Shown here: in pieces, positions 44,230-53,578 of the stretch
Layout: each line of letters starts with the position of its first letter
Position numbering within the stretch: position 1 is the first letter of the stretch
NCBI GenBank assembly: GCA_029856145.1
Contig: JAHQWK010000026.1
Span: 1-64,000 of the forward strand
Source: Promethearchaeia archaeon
GTDB taxonomy: Archaea; Asgardarchaeota; Lokiarchaeia; Sigyniarchaeales; SOKP01
Direction: 5' to 3'
DNA: 64,000 nt
Program-made: the position numbers and the translations under genes
Notes under the pieces: generated by a model
The model's database searches: none
Told to the model about the DNA's origin: nothing
What the model saw: only the letters and a program-made list of their open reading frames with translations

Positions 44230-45123
44230 ATGAATACAGAATCAGCAGACATAGTTATTTTAGGACATTTAGCTAAAGATATTATTGAAATTGATGGAAC
44301 AAGCTATACAAGTCTAGGAGGAGCAGTTTATTATGGGGGAATGGCTGGATCTCATATGGGCCTAAAGATTACAGTTATTACAAGATTAAAAGAAGATGAT
44401 TTTTCACTTTTAGAAGTTTTTAAAAAAAATGGAATAAAATATTTCGCATATCCTTCTGAGGAAACTTCGGGTCTACGAAATATTTATTCGTCAAAAAATA
44501 TGGAATTTAGGGATTATAAACCGCTTGGGTTTGCCGGTTTGTTTAAAAGGGAAGAGATTCCTGAGTTTAATCCTCCTCCAAAATTTTTTATTATTAGTCC
44601 TATTGTTGCGGGAGAAATTAATTTAGAATTATTGGAACATATAAAAAAGAAATACAATAACGTATGTCTTGATATACAAGGTTTTATTCGATTAATAGAC
44701 CATGGAAAAGTGTTTTATTCTACCCTTTCTCTAAAAGAAAAGAAACAAATAATTTCTAATATAGAAGTATTAAAGCTTGACCAAACTGAAGCAGAAATTT
44801 TAACATGTCATCAAAATATCAATCAAGCAGCCAAAAAATTAGCCAAATTTGGACCAAATGAAATTTTAATCACCCATGAAAAGGGGATTTCTTTATATAC
44901 TTCTAATTCAAAATTTACTTTCCCTTGGAAAAATAAGAATTCAGTAGGAAGGACTGGAAGAGGGGATACTGTTTTTATTAGTTATTTGGGGTCGAGGTTA
45001 GATAAGAAGCCTGAAGAATCCTTAAAATTTGCCGCAGCTCTTACATCTCTTAAATTAGAATCTCCAGGGCCATTTAATCTACCATTATATCAAGTTGAAA
45101 GTTTAATTAAAAAAGAGTATTAG
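44230..45123 (+). CDS. PfkB-family carbohydrate/nucleoside kinase
   Basis: A 297-residue ribokinase-fold enzyme that phosphorylates a sugar or nucleoside. N-terminal SLGGAVYYGGMAGSHMG is the substrate-side GG motif; the C-terminal GRTGRGDTVF holds the anion hole and catalytic Asp (GxGD). VLKLDQTEAEIL is the usual NExE-like region. In place of classical GAGD the sequence is GRGD, as in some archaeal members. It runs seven bases ahead of the radical SAM gene, so the two form an operon. Substrate unknown. Confidence 0.88.
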   Translation: MNTESADIVILGHLAKDIIEIDGTSYTSLGGAVYYGGMAGSHMGLKITVITRLKEDDFSLLEVFKKNGIKYFAYPSEETSGLRNIYSSKNMEFRDYKPLGFAGLFKREEIPEFNPPPKFFIISPIVAGEINLELLEHIKKKYNNVCLDIQGFIRLIDHGKVFYSTLSLKEKKQIISNIEVLKLDQTEAEILTCHQNINQAAKKLAKFGPNEILITHEKGISLYTSNSKFTFPWKNKNSVGRTGRGDTVFISYLGSRLDKKPEESLKFAAALTSLKLESPGPFNLPLYQVESLIKKEY

Positions 45124-45130
45124 TTCAAAC

Positions 45131-45874
45131 ATGAGACTTGGAGGAATAGTCGATATTTCAACAAAGGATATTCCGGGAAGATCCAGTATGGTCCTTTTCA
45201 CTGTAGGGTGTAATTTTAAATGTGAGTTTTGTTATAATAAATATCTTTTACAGCCTAATATTGGGAGAGAATATGAAATTAAAGAAATAATTGATAAAAT
45301 AGCCACTAATTCATTAGTAAGCGGAGTAAGCATTACTGGGGGTGAACCAACTCTACAAAAAGATTTACTTGATCTATGTAAACAAATTCAAAAAATTGAT
45401 AAATATATAAGTATAGATACTAATGGTTCAAATCCAGATGTCATAATAAAAATTGTTCCATTCATTAATAGAGTCGCTATGGATTTAAAAGGTCCACTAA
45501 TTCCAGGAAAACTTGAAAAAATCGCAGGTGTTAAAGTAGAATTAGATAAAATTTTAGAAACTATAAAATTTTTGAATGACCAAAAGCAGATTGATTTTGA
45601 AATACGTACTACTTACATAGGAAAATTATTAGATGCTGCTGATATTGACGAAATTATAACCTTTCTTAACAATGTAGGATTCAGTGGTAATTTCGTATTG
45701 ACACAATATCAATTTCTTGAAGGTGTAGGTGATGAATACAAGAAGATTTTTTCAAAACCAGAGCATGATATTTTAGTAAAATTAATAGAACTATATAAGC
45801 ATAAAGATTTGTTTTTTAAAATATTTTTACGGGATGATGTTGTAGGATATTGTAGCATCAATGAATTAAAATAG
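45131..45874 (+). CDS. Radical SAM activating-enzyme-like protein (NrdG/PflA type)
   Basis: A 247-residue radical SAM protein close to anaerobic ribonucleotide-reductase activases: FTVGCNFKCEFCYNKYL holds the CxxxCxxC cluster, VSITGGEPTLQKDLLDLC the GGE motif, and SIDTNGSNPDVI the next barrel strand. Such enzymes install a glycyl radical on a partner. The partner is not adjacent; a glycyl-radical enzyme is 4.7 kb downstream at 50584, and class III nrdD is not in the window. ATG start follows the kinase stop by seven bases. Confidence 0.85.
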   Translation: MRLGGIVDISTKDIPGRSSMVLFTVGCNFKCEFCYNKYLLQPNIGREYEIKEIIDKIATNSLVSGVSITGGEPTLQKDLLDLCKQIQKIDKYISIDTNGSNPDVIIKIVPFINRVAMDLKGPLIPGKLEKIAGVKVELDKILETIKFLNDQKQIDFEIRTTYIGKLLDAADIDEIITFLNNVGFSGNFVLTQYQFLEGVGDEYKKIFSKPEHDILVKLIELYKHKDLFFKIFLRDDVVGYCSINELK

Positions 45875-45882
45875 AGTAATAA

Positions 45883-47211
45883 TTACTTTTTTAGGGTTTT
45901 TGTTTCAATTTTCGATTTCATCGCATAGAACACTATAATTCCACAGACAATTATTATTGATTGAATTATTATAGTAAGCAATTTAAAAGTAAATAATAAT
46001 CCAATACATGTAATTGCCCCTAATAAAGCAATTATTGGCACCCACTTGATATTTGGTTTAAGTTTAAAGGGTCTTTTCACATCTGGTTTAGATTTTCTCA
46101 ATGCGATTAAACTAATATTAACCAAGATAAAAGTTATGAGAACACCAAAAACAGTAGCATCTGCTACAATTGAAATATCAACAAGGAAAACTGGAATTAT
46201 TGTAAAAACCATGGTAAATAATATGGCTAGTATAGGTGTTCTGTGTTTAGGTGAAATCTTTTTCAACCCTTTTGGAAGAGCTTTATCTCTTGCCATACCA
46301 TACATCATACGAGAAGTAACGATTAACATGATAAGGACTGTATTAGCTGTAGCAAATAGAGCAATTAGCGACAAAAGTATGCCTCCAAATGGTCCCAGAA
46401 TTGTCTCAGCAACATCCTTTAAAGGAGCGTCGGAAGCAGCAATTGTGGAATAATCCAAGATACTCACTATTGAAATTGCAGTAAAGCAATATAGAATTGT
46501 GGTAATAATAATTGAATATATAATAGCTTTAGGAAGATTTTTATGAGGTTCTTTTACTTCTTCAGCTATGTTAGCAATATCTTCAAACCCTATATAAGCG
46601 AAAAAGATTAACGCAACTGCGGAAAAGATTACTGTAAAAGATGAACCCGTGGGAAGGGTGAAATAATTTGGTTCTTCTGTCCCAAAAAAACCAATTATTA
46701 TAATAATAATTAAGCCTGATGCTTCAATTAAAGTAAATAAGATATTAGTTCTGGTTGATGTTTTAATCCCTACAAAATTAATTATGCTTAATATAATAAT
46801 AAGTAAAATTGCGAAAATAATAGTTAAAAAGACTGAGGAAATTCCAAATAAAGTTGATAGATAATTAGCGAAACCTAGAGCAACCGTAGCTGCAGAAAAA
46901 ATACCTGAAAAAATAATAATCCATCCTAAAATAAATGATAGATCCCTTTTCTTAAATGCCTCTTCTGTATAGACAAATTCAGCAGCACTTTTAGGATACA
47001 TTGCGGAAAGTTCAGCATATGACAAACCAGTAAAAGCGCCAGTTATAGATGCCAATATAAATGCTAGCCATGATAGATTCCCGGTAGTTCCTACAACGTC
47101 ACCTATTAAAGCATATATTCCTGCTCCTAAAACATTTCCCACTCCATATGCAGTAAGTGCAAATAGGGAAACTCTGCGTTTTAATTTAGGTTTCTTTTTT
47201 ACTTCTTCCAT
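45883..47211 (-). CDS. APC-family amino acid permease
   Basis: A 442-residue transporter with twelve predicted membrane helices. It opens with SLFALTAYGVGNVLGAGIYA, the substrate-binding first helix with its G-x-G break, and includes FFAYIGFEDIANIAEEVKEP in helix 6-7 and RMMYGMARDKALPKGL in loop 8, all typical of cationic/neutral amino acid APC carriers. The driving ion and substrate cannot be derived. ATG start at 47211, alone on its strand and convergent with the radical SAM gene. Confidence 0.92.
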   Translation of the reverse strand: MEEVKKKPKLKRRVSLFALTAYGVGNVLGAGIYALIGDVVGTTGNLSWLAFILASITGAFTGLSYAELSAMYPKSAAEFVYTEEAFKKRDLSFILGWIIIFSGIFSAATVALGFANYLSTLFGISSVFLTIIFAILLIIILSIINFVGIKTSTRTNILFTLIEASGLIIIIIIGFFGTEEPNYFTLPTGSSFTVIFSAVALIFFAYIGFEDIANIAEEVKEPHKNLPKAIIYSIIITTILYCFTAISIVSILDYSTIAASDAPLKDVAETILGPFGGILLSLIALFATANTVLIMLIVTSRMMYGMARDKALPKGLKKISPKHRTPILAILFTMVFTIIPVFLVDISIVADATVFGVLITFILVNISLIALRKSKPDVKRPFKLKPNIKWVPIIALLGAITCIGLLFTFKLLTIIIQSIIIVCGIIVFYAMKSKIETKTLKK

Positions 47212-47318
47212 GGTTAGTCCCTTTTTGAATATAAATAATTATTATTTCAATTTTATAAAAAATGTAGTTTTTTTTAGTAGTGATTTTTTGCATGTTTTAT
47301 AGAAAAATTAGAATTTAT

Positions 47319-47834
47319 TTACTTCAATTTCTCAGGTCTTACTATGCATGGTTGCTGTACATGTCTATGTTTTTTTGTTTGTTGTAATCTTATTTCTCTC
47401 TTTCCCTTCGCATCTTCATAGCGACGCTTTTCTTCTTCTGTCTCTGGAATTATTTGAGGAATCTCCGTTGGTTTATCATTCTCATCAAGAGCAACAAAAG
47501 TAAGATACGCCGATCCTACATGGGTATGTGTTCCTGTTCTCAAACATTCTGCTTCTATTCTAACTCCAATCTCCATGGATGTCTTTCCAGTGTAATTAAT
47601 TGATGCTTTCGCGAATACTAAATTTCCAATATATACAGGCGAGATAAAATCCATCCTATCGAGTGAGGCTGTTACGCAATTAAGATGCGTGTGTCTTGCT
47701 GCTACAATGGCACTAGCCTGATCAACAAGCTTTAAGATATAACCACCGTGGACATTACCTGCGACATTAGAATGCTCAGGCATCATAACTTGTGCTAATT
47801 CTACTTTAGAACCTGATACTTTTTTATCTTTCAT
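47319..47834 (-). CDS. Acyl-CoA thioesterase, hotdog fold (YciA/BACH-like)
   Basis: Hydrolyses acyl-CoA to free acid and CoA. A 171-residue hotdog protein: MPEHSNVAGNVHGGYILKLV with the conserved N-x-x-G-x-x-H-G-G helix start, DQASAIVAARH, VTASLDRMDFISPVYIGNLV, and a C-terminal basic tail (KKHRHVQQPCIVRPEKLK). The hotdog domain ends by residue about 125; the Arg/Lys tail is unusual. ATG start. No fatty-acid operon surrounds it, though two enoyl-CoA hydratases lie nearby. Confidence 0.9.
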   Translation of the reverse strand: MKDKKVSGSKVELAQVMMPEHSNVAGNVHGGYILKLVDQASAIVAARHTHLNCVTASLDRMDFISPVYIGNLVFAKASINYTGKTSMEIGVRIEAECLRTGTHTHVGSAYLTFVALDENDKPTEIPQIIPETEEEKRRYEDAKGKREIRLQQTKKHRHVQQPCIVRPEKLK

Positions 47835-47882
47835 AATTTAATCAATTTAACTGAAAATTTTTAAAATTAGAAAAATCCATTA

Positions 47883-48143
47883 TTACCCAAAAGGTATAAT
47901 GGTACTTAAATAAATTATTAAAATGATAGAGGCGATAATGAGTATTGGTATAATTATTAAACTATATTTTCGTACTTTTCTTGGAAATTTCTGTTGACAA
48001 TTTGCACAATTTGCAGCAGGAGCGTTTGTTCTCTTAGAAAATCCATGTGTTATGTGATCTTGGCATAAAGGCTTTCCACATATAGCGCAATTGGAAACCG
48101 CTTCTTTTCCACATTCAGTACAAGTTTCCATTTTAATACTCAT
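47883..48143 (-). CDS. Small zinc-finger membrane protein
   Basis: An 86-residue protein with an N-terminal B-box/ZF-like zinc-binding domain (CTECGKEAVSNCAICGKPLC, then QDH and ANCANCQQ) and one C-terminal transmembrane helix (YSLIIIPILIIASIILIIYL). The fingers would lie in the cytoplasm. Members of this architecture are frequent in archaea and of unknown role. It is 48 bases upstream of the thioesterase gene on the same strand. Confidence 0.75.
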   Translation of the reverse strand: MSIKMETCTECGKEAVSNCAICGKPLCQDHITHGFSKRTNAPAANCANCQQKFPRKVRKYSLIIIPILIIASIILIIYLSTIIPFG

Positions 48144-48249
48144 TTTATATCAAATATATGTTTAATTATTCATTTAGGATTATAAAAACTTGGTTAATAA
48201 TCAATAAGGATTTGGTTTTTATAATACTCCAACTGTGTTTATATTATAA

Positions 48250-48624
48250 ATGAAGTTATTGAAAAGGATAGGGAAAGAAAATCTATATAAATATATAGGA
48301 ATTGCTCTTATCAGCTCGAGTTTAATTTTAACAATAATCTCCATTTCATATGCCTTTTTTTTAAGTAACCAAAAAATTTCTTATTTCGATAATGAAAATA
48401 TTGATGTAGAATCAATTTCAGTAGAGATGCACGATGGAGTAATTATTAAAGGTATAATTTATGTTGATAAAGATCTCAAAGAAAATGACACAAACTCAAT
48501 CCCAACAATTCTATTACTTCATGGCATTAATGGAAGAAAAGAACATAAACTAGATATAGTGTATCAATATGTAAAAATAGGTTTGCTGTTATTTCTGTAG
48601 AACTAACGTTTTGTTGTATTCTAC
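48250..48624 (+). pseudogene. Truncated alpha/beta-hydrolase gene
   Basis: The frame 48250-48600 gives an N-terminal membrane anchor (YIGIALISSSLILTIISISYA) and the start of an alpha/beta hydrolase (EMHDGVIIKGIIY, IPTILLLHGINGRKEHK). It stops after YVKIGLLLFL. A shift of one base after KIG restores the expected continuation FAVISVEL, so the stop follows a one-base deletion near 48578-48586. Even so, the rest of the domain (nucleophile, catalytic His) is missing. This is a broken, truncated gene. Confidence 0.6.
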
Positions 48625-48708
48625 ATGAAAGTATTCTTTAGAATAATTTAATATTTTTCTTAATAATAAGGAAAGATTGTAAAAATCTCTTATCCCTCCT
48701 CTTAATTT

Positions 48709-49554
48709 TTATCTTAATGGATATTTTGGCTTTCTCTTTCCAAAGAAAGCGTTAGCAGCTTCATTTACATCTTTAGAGGAGAAAGTTAAAACTATTGAGC
48801 TATTTTCATATTGTAGCATGTTATTTAAACTTGGAGAATCTAGTGATAAATTAAGGGCTTCTTTCGTCATACGTAAACCTAAAGGGCTTTTAGTCAATAA
48901 TTCTTCTGCCAATTTTAAAGCCTCATCCAATAAATTTTCTTTCTCTACAACTTTTAGGATAAATCCTATTTTCTCAGCTTCTTTTCCAGAAACACCCCTA
49001 CCGCTATAGATTATTTCAACTGCTCTGGAAAGATTAATTAGACGTGGAAGGAAGTAGCTACTTCCCATATCCGCCCCGGTTAAACCAATATTAATAGAAG
49101 CATTTATAAAATTAACATCATCACTGGCAATTCTAATGTCAGAAGCCATTGCAAATCCAAATCCACCTCCTGCTACTGAACCGTGAACAGCCGCTATAAT
49201 TGGTTGAGGAATTTTCCTCATTTTCATGATGATCTGAGTTATACGCCATTGATGATACATTTTTCTTTTTATTGGCTCTGACGTATTCAAGTAATAAAAT
49301 TTTTCATATCCTTTTGGATTTCTCTTCATATTTAAGATTAAACCTTCTTGTAAATCTGTTCCTGCTGAAAATGATCTTCCTTCCCCTCTTAAAATTAATA
49401 CTCTAATTGATAAATTCATCATTAATTGATCCAATACGTGATGGATTTCTTCTTCCATTTGAAATGAGATTGCATTTAATTTCTCAGGTCTGTTTAATGT
49501 TAAAATTCCGATGCCATTTTCTCTCAATTCAAATTTAATGGTTTTATATTCCAT
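48709..49554 (-). CDS. Enoyl-CoA hydratase/isomerase family protein, intact copy
   Basis: A 281-residue crotonase-fold enzyme acting on acyl-CoA. GILTLNRPEKLNAISFQM opens the fold; LRGEGRSFSAGTDLQ and AAVHGSVAGGGFGFAMASDI supply the oxyanion-hole loops. At the usual catalytic Glu positions (after oxyanion helix) the sequence is NIGLTGADMGSSYFL, where Asp could act as the acid, so it may be an isomerase or hydrolase rather than a canonical hydratase. ATG at 49554. Its paralogue lies directly upstream (49580-50440). Confidence 0.88.
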   Translation of the reverse strand: MEYKTIKFELRENGIGILTLNRPEKLNAISFQMEEEIHHVLDQLMMNLSIRVLILRGEGRSFSAGTDLQEGLILNMKRNPKGYEKFYYLNTSEPIKRKMYHQWRITQIIMKMRKIPQPIIAAVHGSVAGGGFGFAMASDIRIASDDVNFINASINIGLTGADMGSSYFLPRLINLSRAVEIIYSGRGVSGKEAEKIGFILKVVEKENLLDEALKLAEELLTKSPLGLRMTKEALNLSLDSPSLNNMLQYENSSIVLTFSSKDVNEAANAFFGKRKPKYPLR

Positions 49555-49579
49555 ATATTTTCACATTTTTTTCAATTAT

Positions 49580-50440
49580 TCATGATTTTGGATATTTTGG
49601 TTTTCTTTTTTCGAAAAATGCATTAACTCCTTCTAAAAGATCCATAGATGTTGAACAGAGCATCTGTGAGCGGTTTTCTATTTGCATGATTGTTTCCAAA
49701 CTAGGGGAGTCAAGTGATATATTAATAGCTTCTTTTGTCATTCTAAGCCCGAGTGGACTTTTAGTAAGTAAATTTTCTGCTATTTCCATTGCAGCTTCTT
49801 ATAATTTAGTCTCATCACCTATAATTACTTTCATGACAAGTCCAATTCTTTCAGCTTCATTAGCATCTATGAATCGACCTGTATATAATATTTCAGCAGC
49901 TCTAGACATGCCAATTAGTCGAGGCAAATGATAGCTACTCGCTAAGTCAGCACCAGAAAATCCAATATTTATGAACGAATTCGCTAATTTTGCATTTTCT
50001 CCCGCAATTCTTATATCTGCTGCTAAACCTAATGTAAAGCCTGCTCCTGTGGCAGGTCCTTGTATAATGGCAATAATTGGTTGACTTATTTTCCTCATTT
50101 TAACAATTAGTTGGCTAGCTCTAGCTTGTGCATATATCTTAGCTTTGATTAAATCTTTATCTGGGGCTCTCATGAAGAAAAATTTCTCTTTCAGTTCCTC
50201 TGGCTTTTTTTTTGATTGAAGAACTGTAGACTCTTTTAAATCTAATCCAGCGCAAAAGGCTCTACCGTCAGCTTTTAGAATGAGAACACGACAATCTAAA
50301 TTTGTCATTAATTGATCGAGTAATGTGTGTAAATCTTCAATCATTTGAAAATTCAAAGCATTTAATTTATTTGGACGGTTAAGGGTTAATATTCCAATAC
50401 CGTCCTCTCTCAATTCAAACTTTATTGTCTCAAAATTCAA
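49580..50440 (-). pseudogene. Enoyl-CoA hydratase paralogue interrupted by in-frame TAA
   Basis: A 287-codon crotonase gene collinear with the neighbouring copy, split by one TAA (49799-49801) in frame: the first part (213 codons) ends VMKVIIGDETKL and the second resumes EAAMEIAENLLTKS. In the intact paralogue the same place reads VVEKENLLDEALKLAEE, so the stop replaces an ordinary residue. Reading frame and all motifs (ADGRAFCAGLDL, GPATGAGFTLGLAADI) are otherwise kept, so the loss is recent, or the base is a sequencing error. TAA excludes pyrrolysine. Confidence 0.75.
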
Positions 50441-50583
50441 TTTTTAAACCTCAAGAATAAATAATTATTTTAACTAGATATCTTAGATAGGGTTGAATTA
50501 CTTAAAAATCCATAAAAAGTAAGTTAATATCAAATGATTAAATAAATATAGTAAACCTTTTAGATACGATTTAAAATTCAATA

Positions 50584-52989
50584 ATGATTTCAATAACTAA
50601 TAGCTCATCAAGAAGAACTCTCAAGTTAAAACAGAAATTACTTTCAAGCAAGTATGAATTATGCATTGAAAGGATGAGATATTTTACTGAGATTTATAAA
50701 AAATATCCCAATGATCCAGAAATTATTAAAAGAGCTAAAGCAGTTGCTCATACTCTAAAAAATATGACAATTTTCATCAGAGATAATGAATTACTAGTTG
50801 GAAATGAAACGAGTAAAAATTTAGGTGAAAAAATTAATCTTGATTTATACTCGTATGATGGAACTTTGAATAATCATCGGATAATTAAAAAATATGAAAA
50901 AAGAAAATTACATCCTTTTTTTATAGGAGAAAATGAAATTAATGAATTATTAGATATTATTCCTTTTTGGAAAGGTAAAGCTTTATATAGCGATATTATC
51001 TCGCAAAAAGTTTATGATGAAAAGTTAATTAAAGGAATGGACAGAATTAGTTTAGCAGCTCCTAATATTGCTATAGCAAATGGGACTAATGAAGGCCATA
51101 TATGTGTTGGATATGAAAAACTACTAAAATTAGGGTATAAAGGAATTATTAAAGAAGCTGAATCATATCAATCAAAAATAAAAAATGACGACATCAAACA
51201 TAAAGAAAAATTTAATTTCTATGAAGCTGTAAAAATTTATTATAATGCAGCTATTCAATTTTCAAGGAGATATTCTGATTTTGCCTATAACTTGGCTTTA
51301 AATGAAAAAAATGAGCAAAGAAGGAAAGAACTTGAAATTATTGGAGCAATGATGGAGAAATTTACCAAGGAAACTGCTAATTCGTTCTATGAGGCAATTC
51401 AATTTATACACTTCACTCAAAATATCATAAATATAATTTACCAAAGAAGTGTCGTCGCTTTAGGTAGGTTAGATCAAATTCTATGGCCATATTATAAGAG
51501 AGATAAAGAAAAAAATAAAATTACACAAGAATTTGCGTTAGGATTAATTGAAGAATTAAATTTGAAGTTAACTTGGAATGTGACATTATTACCAACAGAT
51601 TATACTACTATCTCAAATGCGATTGGGTTAAATACACAAACAATTACCATTTCAGGTGTAGATAAAGAAGGAAAAGATAATACAAATGAACTTTCTTATC
51701 TTTTTCTTTATGCTTATAAAAATCTAAAAGTATTTTCAACGGATTTATCTATTAGAGTTCATAAGAACAGTCCTAAAAAATTTATAAAAGAAGCAATAAA
51801 AGTTTTTCGATCAACATCAGGAATGGCTTTTTATAATGATGAAGTGCTCATCCCAGCCCTAGTAAAAGCGGGTTATAGTTTAGAAGATGCGCGTACTTAC
51901 GTTATTATCGGATGTGTTGAACCAACAGGTCAAGGTAATAGTTTTGCTGCAACTGCGCGTATGTTTATGAATTTACCCGGAATTTTGGAATTGGTTTTAA
52001 ACAATGGATATAGTAATTTATCGAAAATGGTGGACGGCTTACAAACTGGAGATCCTGGTTCTTTTAAAACCTATAAGAGTTTCTATGATGCATACAAGCG
52101 ACAATTAAGGTATAATATTAAAAAATCTGTAAAAATTGCGCAAATAGGAGATAAAGAAGCAATGAAGTTCTTCCAACATCCATTTCTATCAGCTACCATA
52201 GAAAGATGTATGGAAAATGGAACTGATTATGTATGTGGGGGAGCGAAGTACAATTTTTCTTCTATTACTGCTTATGGTTTTGCTACTTTAGTTGATTCAC
52301 TCTATAATATCAAAAAGGTTGTTTATGAAGAAAAGTTAATGCCTTTGTCAGAACTTATCGATATATTAAATTCAAATTTTGAGAGTCAAGAAACTTTTCG
52401 GCAAAGGTTAATAAATAAATATGAAAAATGGGGAAACGATAAGCAAGAGATTGATTCATTAGCTAATGAATTATGGGATTTGTTTTGTATTGAGGTAATA
52501 AAACATCAACCAATTAGAGGTGGACGATATAGTGCTGGTGCTTATTCAATGGGAATTCATGTAATGGAAGGAATTTTTACACAACCAACGGCAGACGGTA
52601 GAAAAGCTATGGAGGCAATCTCAAATAGTTTATCTCCGGTAAATAATGTGGAAAAAAATGGACTTACAGCAATTCTAAACTCAGTAGCAAAACTAAATTA
52701 TGATTATGCTACTAATGGTATCGCCCTAAATATTCGAATCCATCCTCAAAATCTTATGAGTGAGGAAAATATAGAGAAGTTTTATTTTCTTTTAAAGGGA
52801 TATTTTGACAAGGGGGGGATGCAGATACAACCAACCGCAGTTTCAACTGAAACACTTAGGGATGCTCAGAAACATCCTGAAAAATACCCTGATTTAATCG
52901 TAAAAGTGGGAGGGTATAATGCCACTTTTATTGATCTGGGAACTCCAATTCAAAATGATATCATTGATAGATTAGAGCATATTTTATAA
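50584..52989 (+). CDS. Glycyl-radical enzyme (dehydratase/lyase type)
   Basis: An 801-residue pyruvate-formate-lyase-like protein. The radical-bearing Cys is in VIIGCVEPTGQG (Cys 444, Glu 446); the G-C-V-E form is that of diol dehydratases and choline trimethylamine-lyases, while PFL itself has two adjacent Cys. The C-terminal glycyl radical site is VKVGGYNATFIDL (Gly 776/777). Complete N- and C-terminal domains are present. The substrate cannot be assigned. No activase is adjacent; the radical SAM protein at 45131 is a candidate. ATG start, alone on its strand. Confidence 0.9.
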   Translation: MISITNSSSRRTLKLKQKLLSSKYELCIERMRYFTEIYKKYPNDPEIIKRAKAVAHTLKNMTIFIRDNELLVGNETSKNLGEKINLDLYSYDGTLNNHRIIKKYEKRKLHPFFIGENEINELLDIIPFWKGKALYSDIISQKVYDEKLIKGMDRISLAAPNIAIANGTNEGHICVGYEKLLKLGYKGIIKEAESYQSKIKNDDIKHKEKFNFYEAVKIYYNAAIQFSRRYSDFAYNLALNEKNEQRRKELEIIGAMMEKFTKETANSFYEAIQFIHFTQNIINIIYQRSVVALGRLDQILWPYYKRDKEKNKITQEFALGLIEELNLKLTWNVTLLPTDYTTISNAIGLNTQTITISGVDKEGKDNTNELSYLFLYAYKNLKVFSTDLSIRVHKNSPKKFIKEAIKVFRSTSGMAFYNDEVLIPALVKAGYSLEDARTYVIIGCVEPTGQGNSFAATARMFMNLPGILELVLNNGYSNLSKMVDGLQTGDPGSFKTYKSFYDAYKRQLRYNIKKSVKIAQIGDKEAMKFFQHPFLSATIERCMENGTDYVCGGAKYNFSSITAYGFATLVDSLYNIKKVVYEEKLMPLSELIDILNSNFESQETFRQRLINKYEKWGNDKQEIDSLANELWDLFCIEVIKHQPIRGGRYSAGAYSMGIHVMEGIFTQPTADGRKAMEAISNSLSPVNNVEKNGLTAILNSVAKLNYDYATNGIALNIRIHPQNLMSEENIEKFYFLLKGYFDKGGMQIQPTAVSTETLRDAQKHPEKYPDLIVKVGGYNATFIDLGTPIQNDIIDRLEHIL

Positions 52990-53061
52990 TTTTTTGTAGA
53001 AGTTTTAAATGAAACTATCCTACAAGATATTAGAATAGAAAAACCATTTGTTATTTTCACC

Positions 53062-53565
53062 TTGTCAAATTGTTATCTCTGTAATGTTGAAATAAAGGAT
53101 CTCCCATACAGATGTAAATTTTGTGGTATGATTTTCTGTAATAAGCACAGATTACCAGAAAATCATGATTGTCCTTTTGATTTAAGACAAAAAAATAAAG
53201 ATTTTAACTCTTTGGATAAACCACTCTATCAAGATGCACTTGATTTTATGGATAAAGACATAACTGTAGCTAAAATTTATGATTACGTAACAACAAATCA
53301 GATGACTAAATTAGAAGCAATAGAATTGTTGAATTATTTCCTAGAAAGAATTGATAATAAAGAAATTAGAAGGGTAAGCATACTTGCTTTCAAAATTTTA
53401 GAACTTAGAAGTGATAAAGCCTATAGTGTTCTAGAAAATTGTCTTCTTTCAGATGAAGATCCTAGCGTGATAAAAAACGCAGCAGATATTTTAAGATATC
53501 TGTTCCCTAAGAAGAGTAAAGAATTATTAAATTGGATAAGTAAAAATGATAAGAATTTGAAATAA
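53062..53565 (+). CDS. AN1-type zinc finger protein with HEAT-like helices
   Basis: A 167-residue cytoplasmic protein. Residues 1-40 carry the AN1 pattern: CYLCNVEIKDLPYRCKFCG, MIFCNKHRLPENHDC. AN1 fingers are linked to ubiquitin, p97 and stress response in eukaryotes and occur widely in archaea. Residues about 60-165 are all helical with HEAT-like pairs (RRVSILAFKILELRSDKA, YSVLENCLLSDEDPSVIKNA). TTG start at 53062. It converges with the MFS transporter gene after a 13-base gap. Confidence 0.8.
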   Translation: MSNCYLCNVEIKDLPYRCKFCGMIFCNKHRLPENHDCPFDLRQKNKDFNSLDKPLYQDALDFMDKDITVAKIYDYVTTNQMTKLEAIELLNYFLERIDNKEIRRVSILAFKILELRSDKAYSVLENCLLSDEDPSVIKNAADILRYLFPKKSKELLNWISKNDKNLK

Positions 53566-53578
53566 TAACTAAAATAAA

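Noticed and set aside
49799-49801. Stop codon read as a recoded amino acid such as pyrrolysine
   Set aside because: The codon is TAA, whereas pyrrolysine uses TAG; no recoding hairpin is seen.
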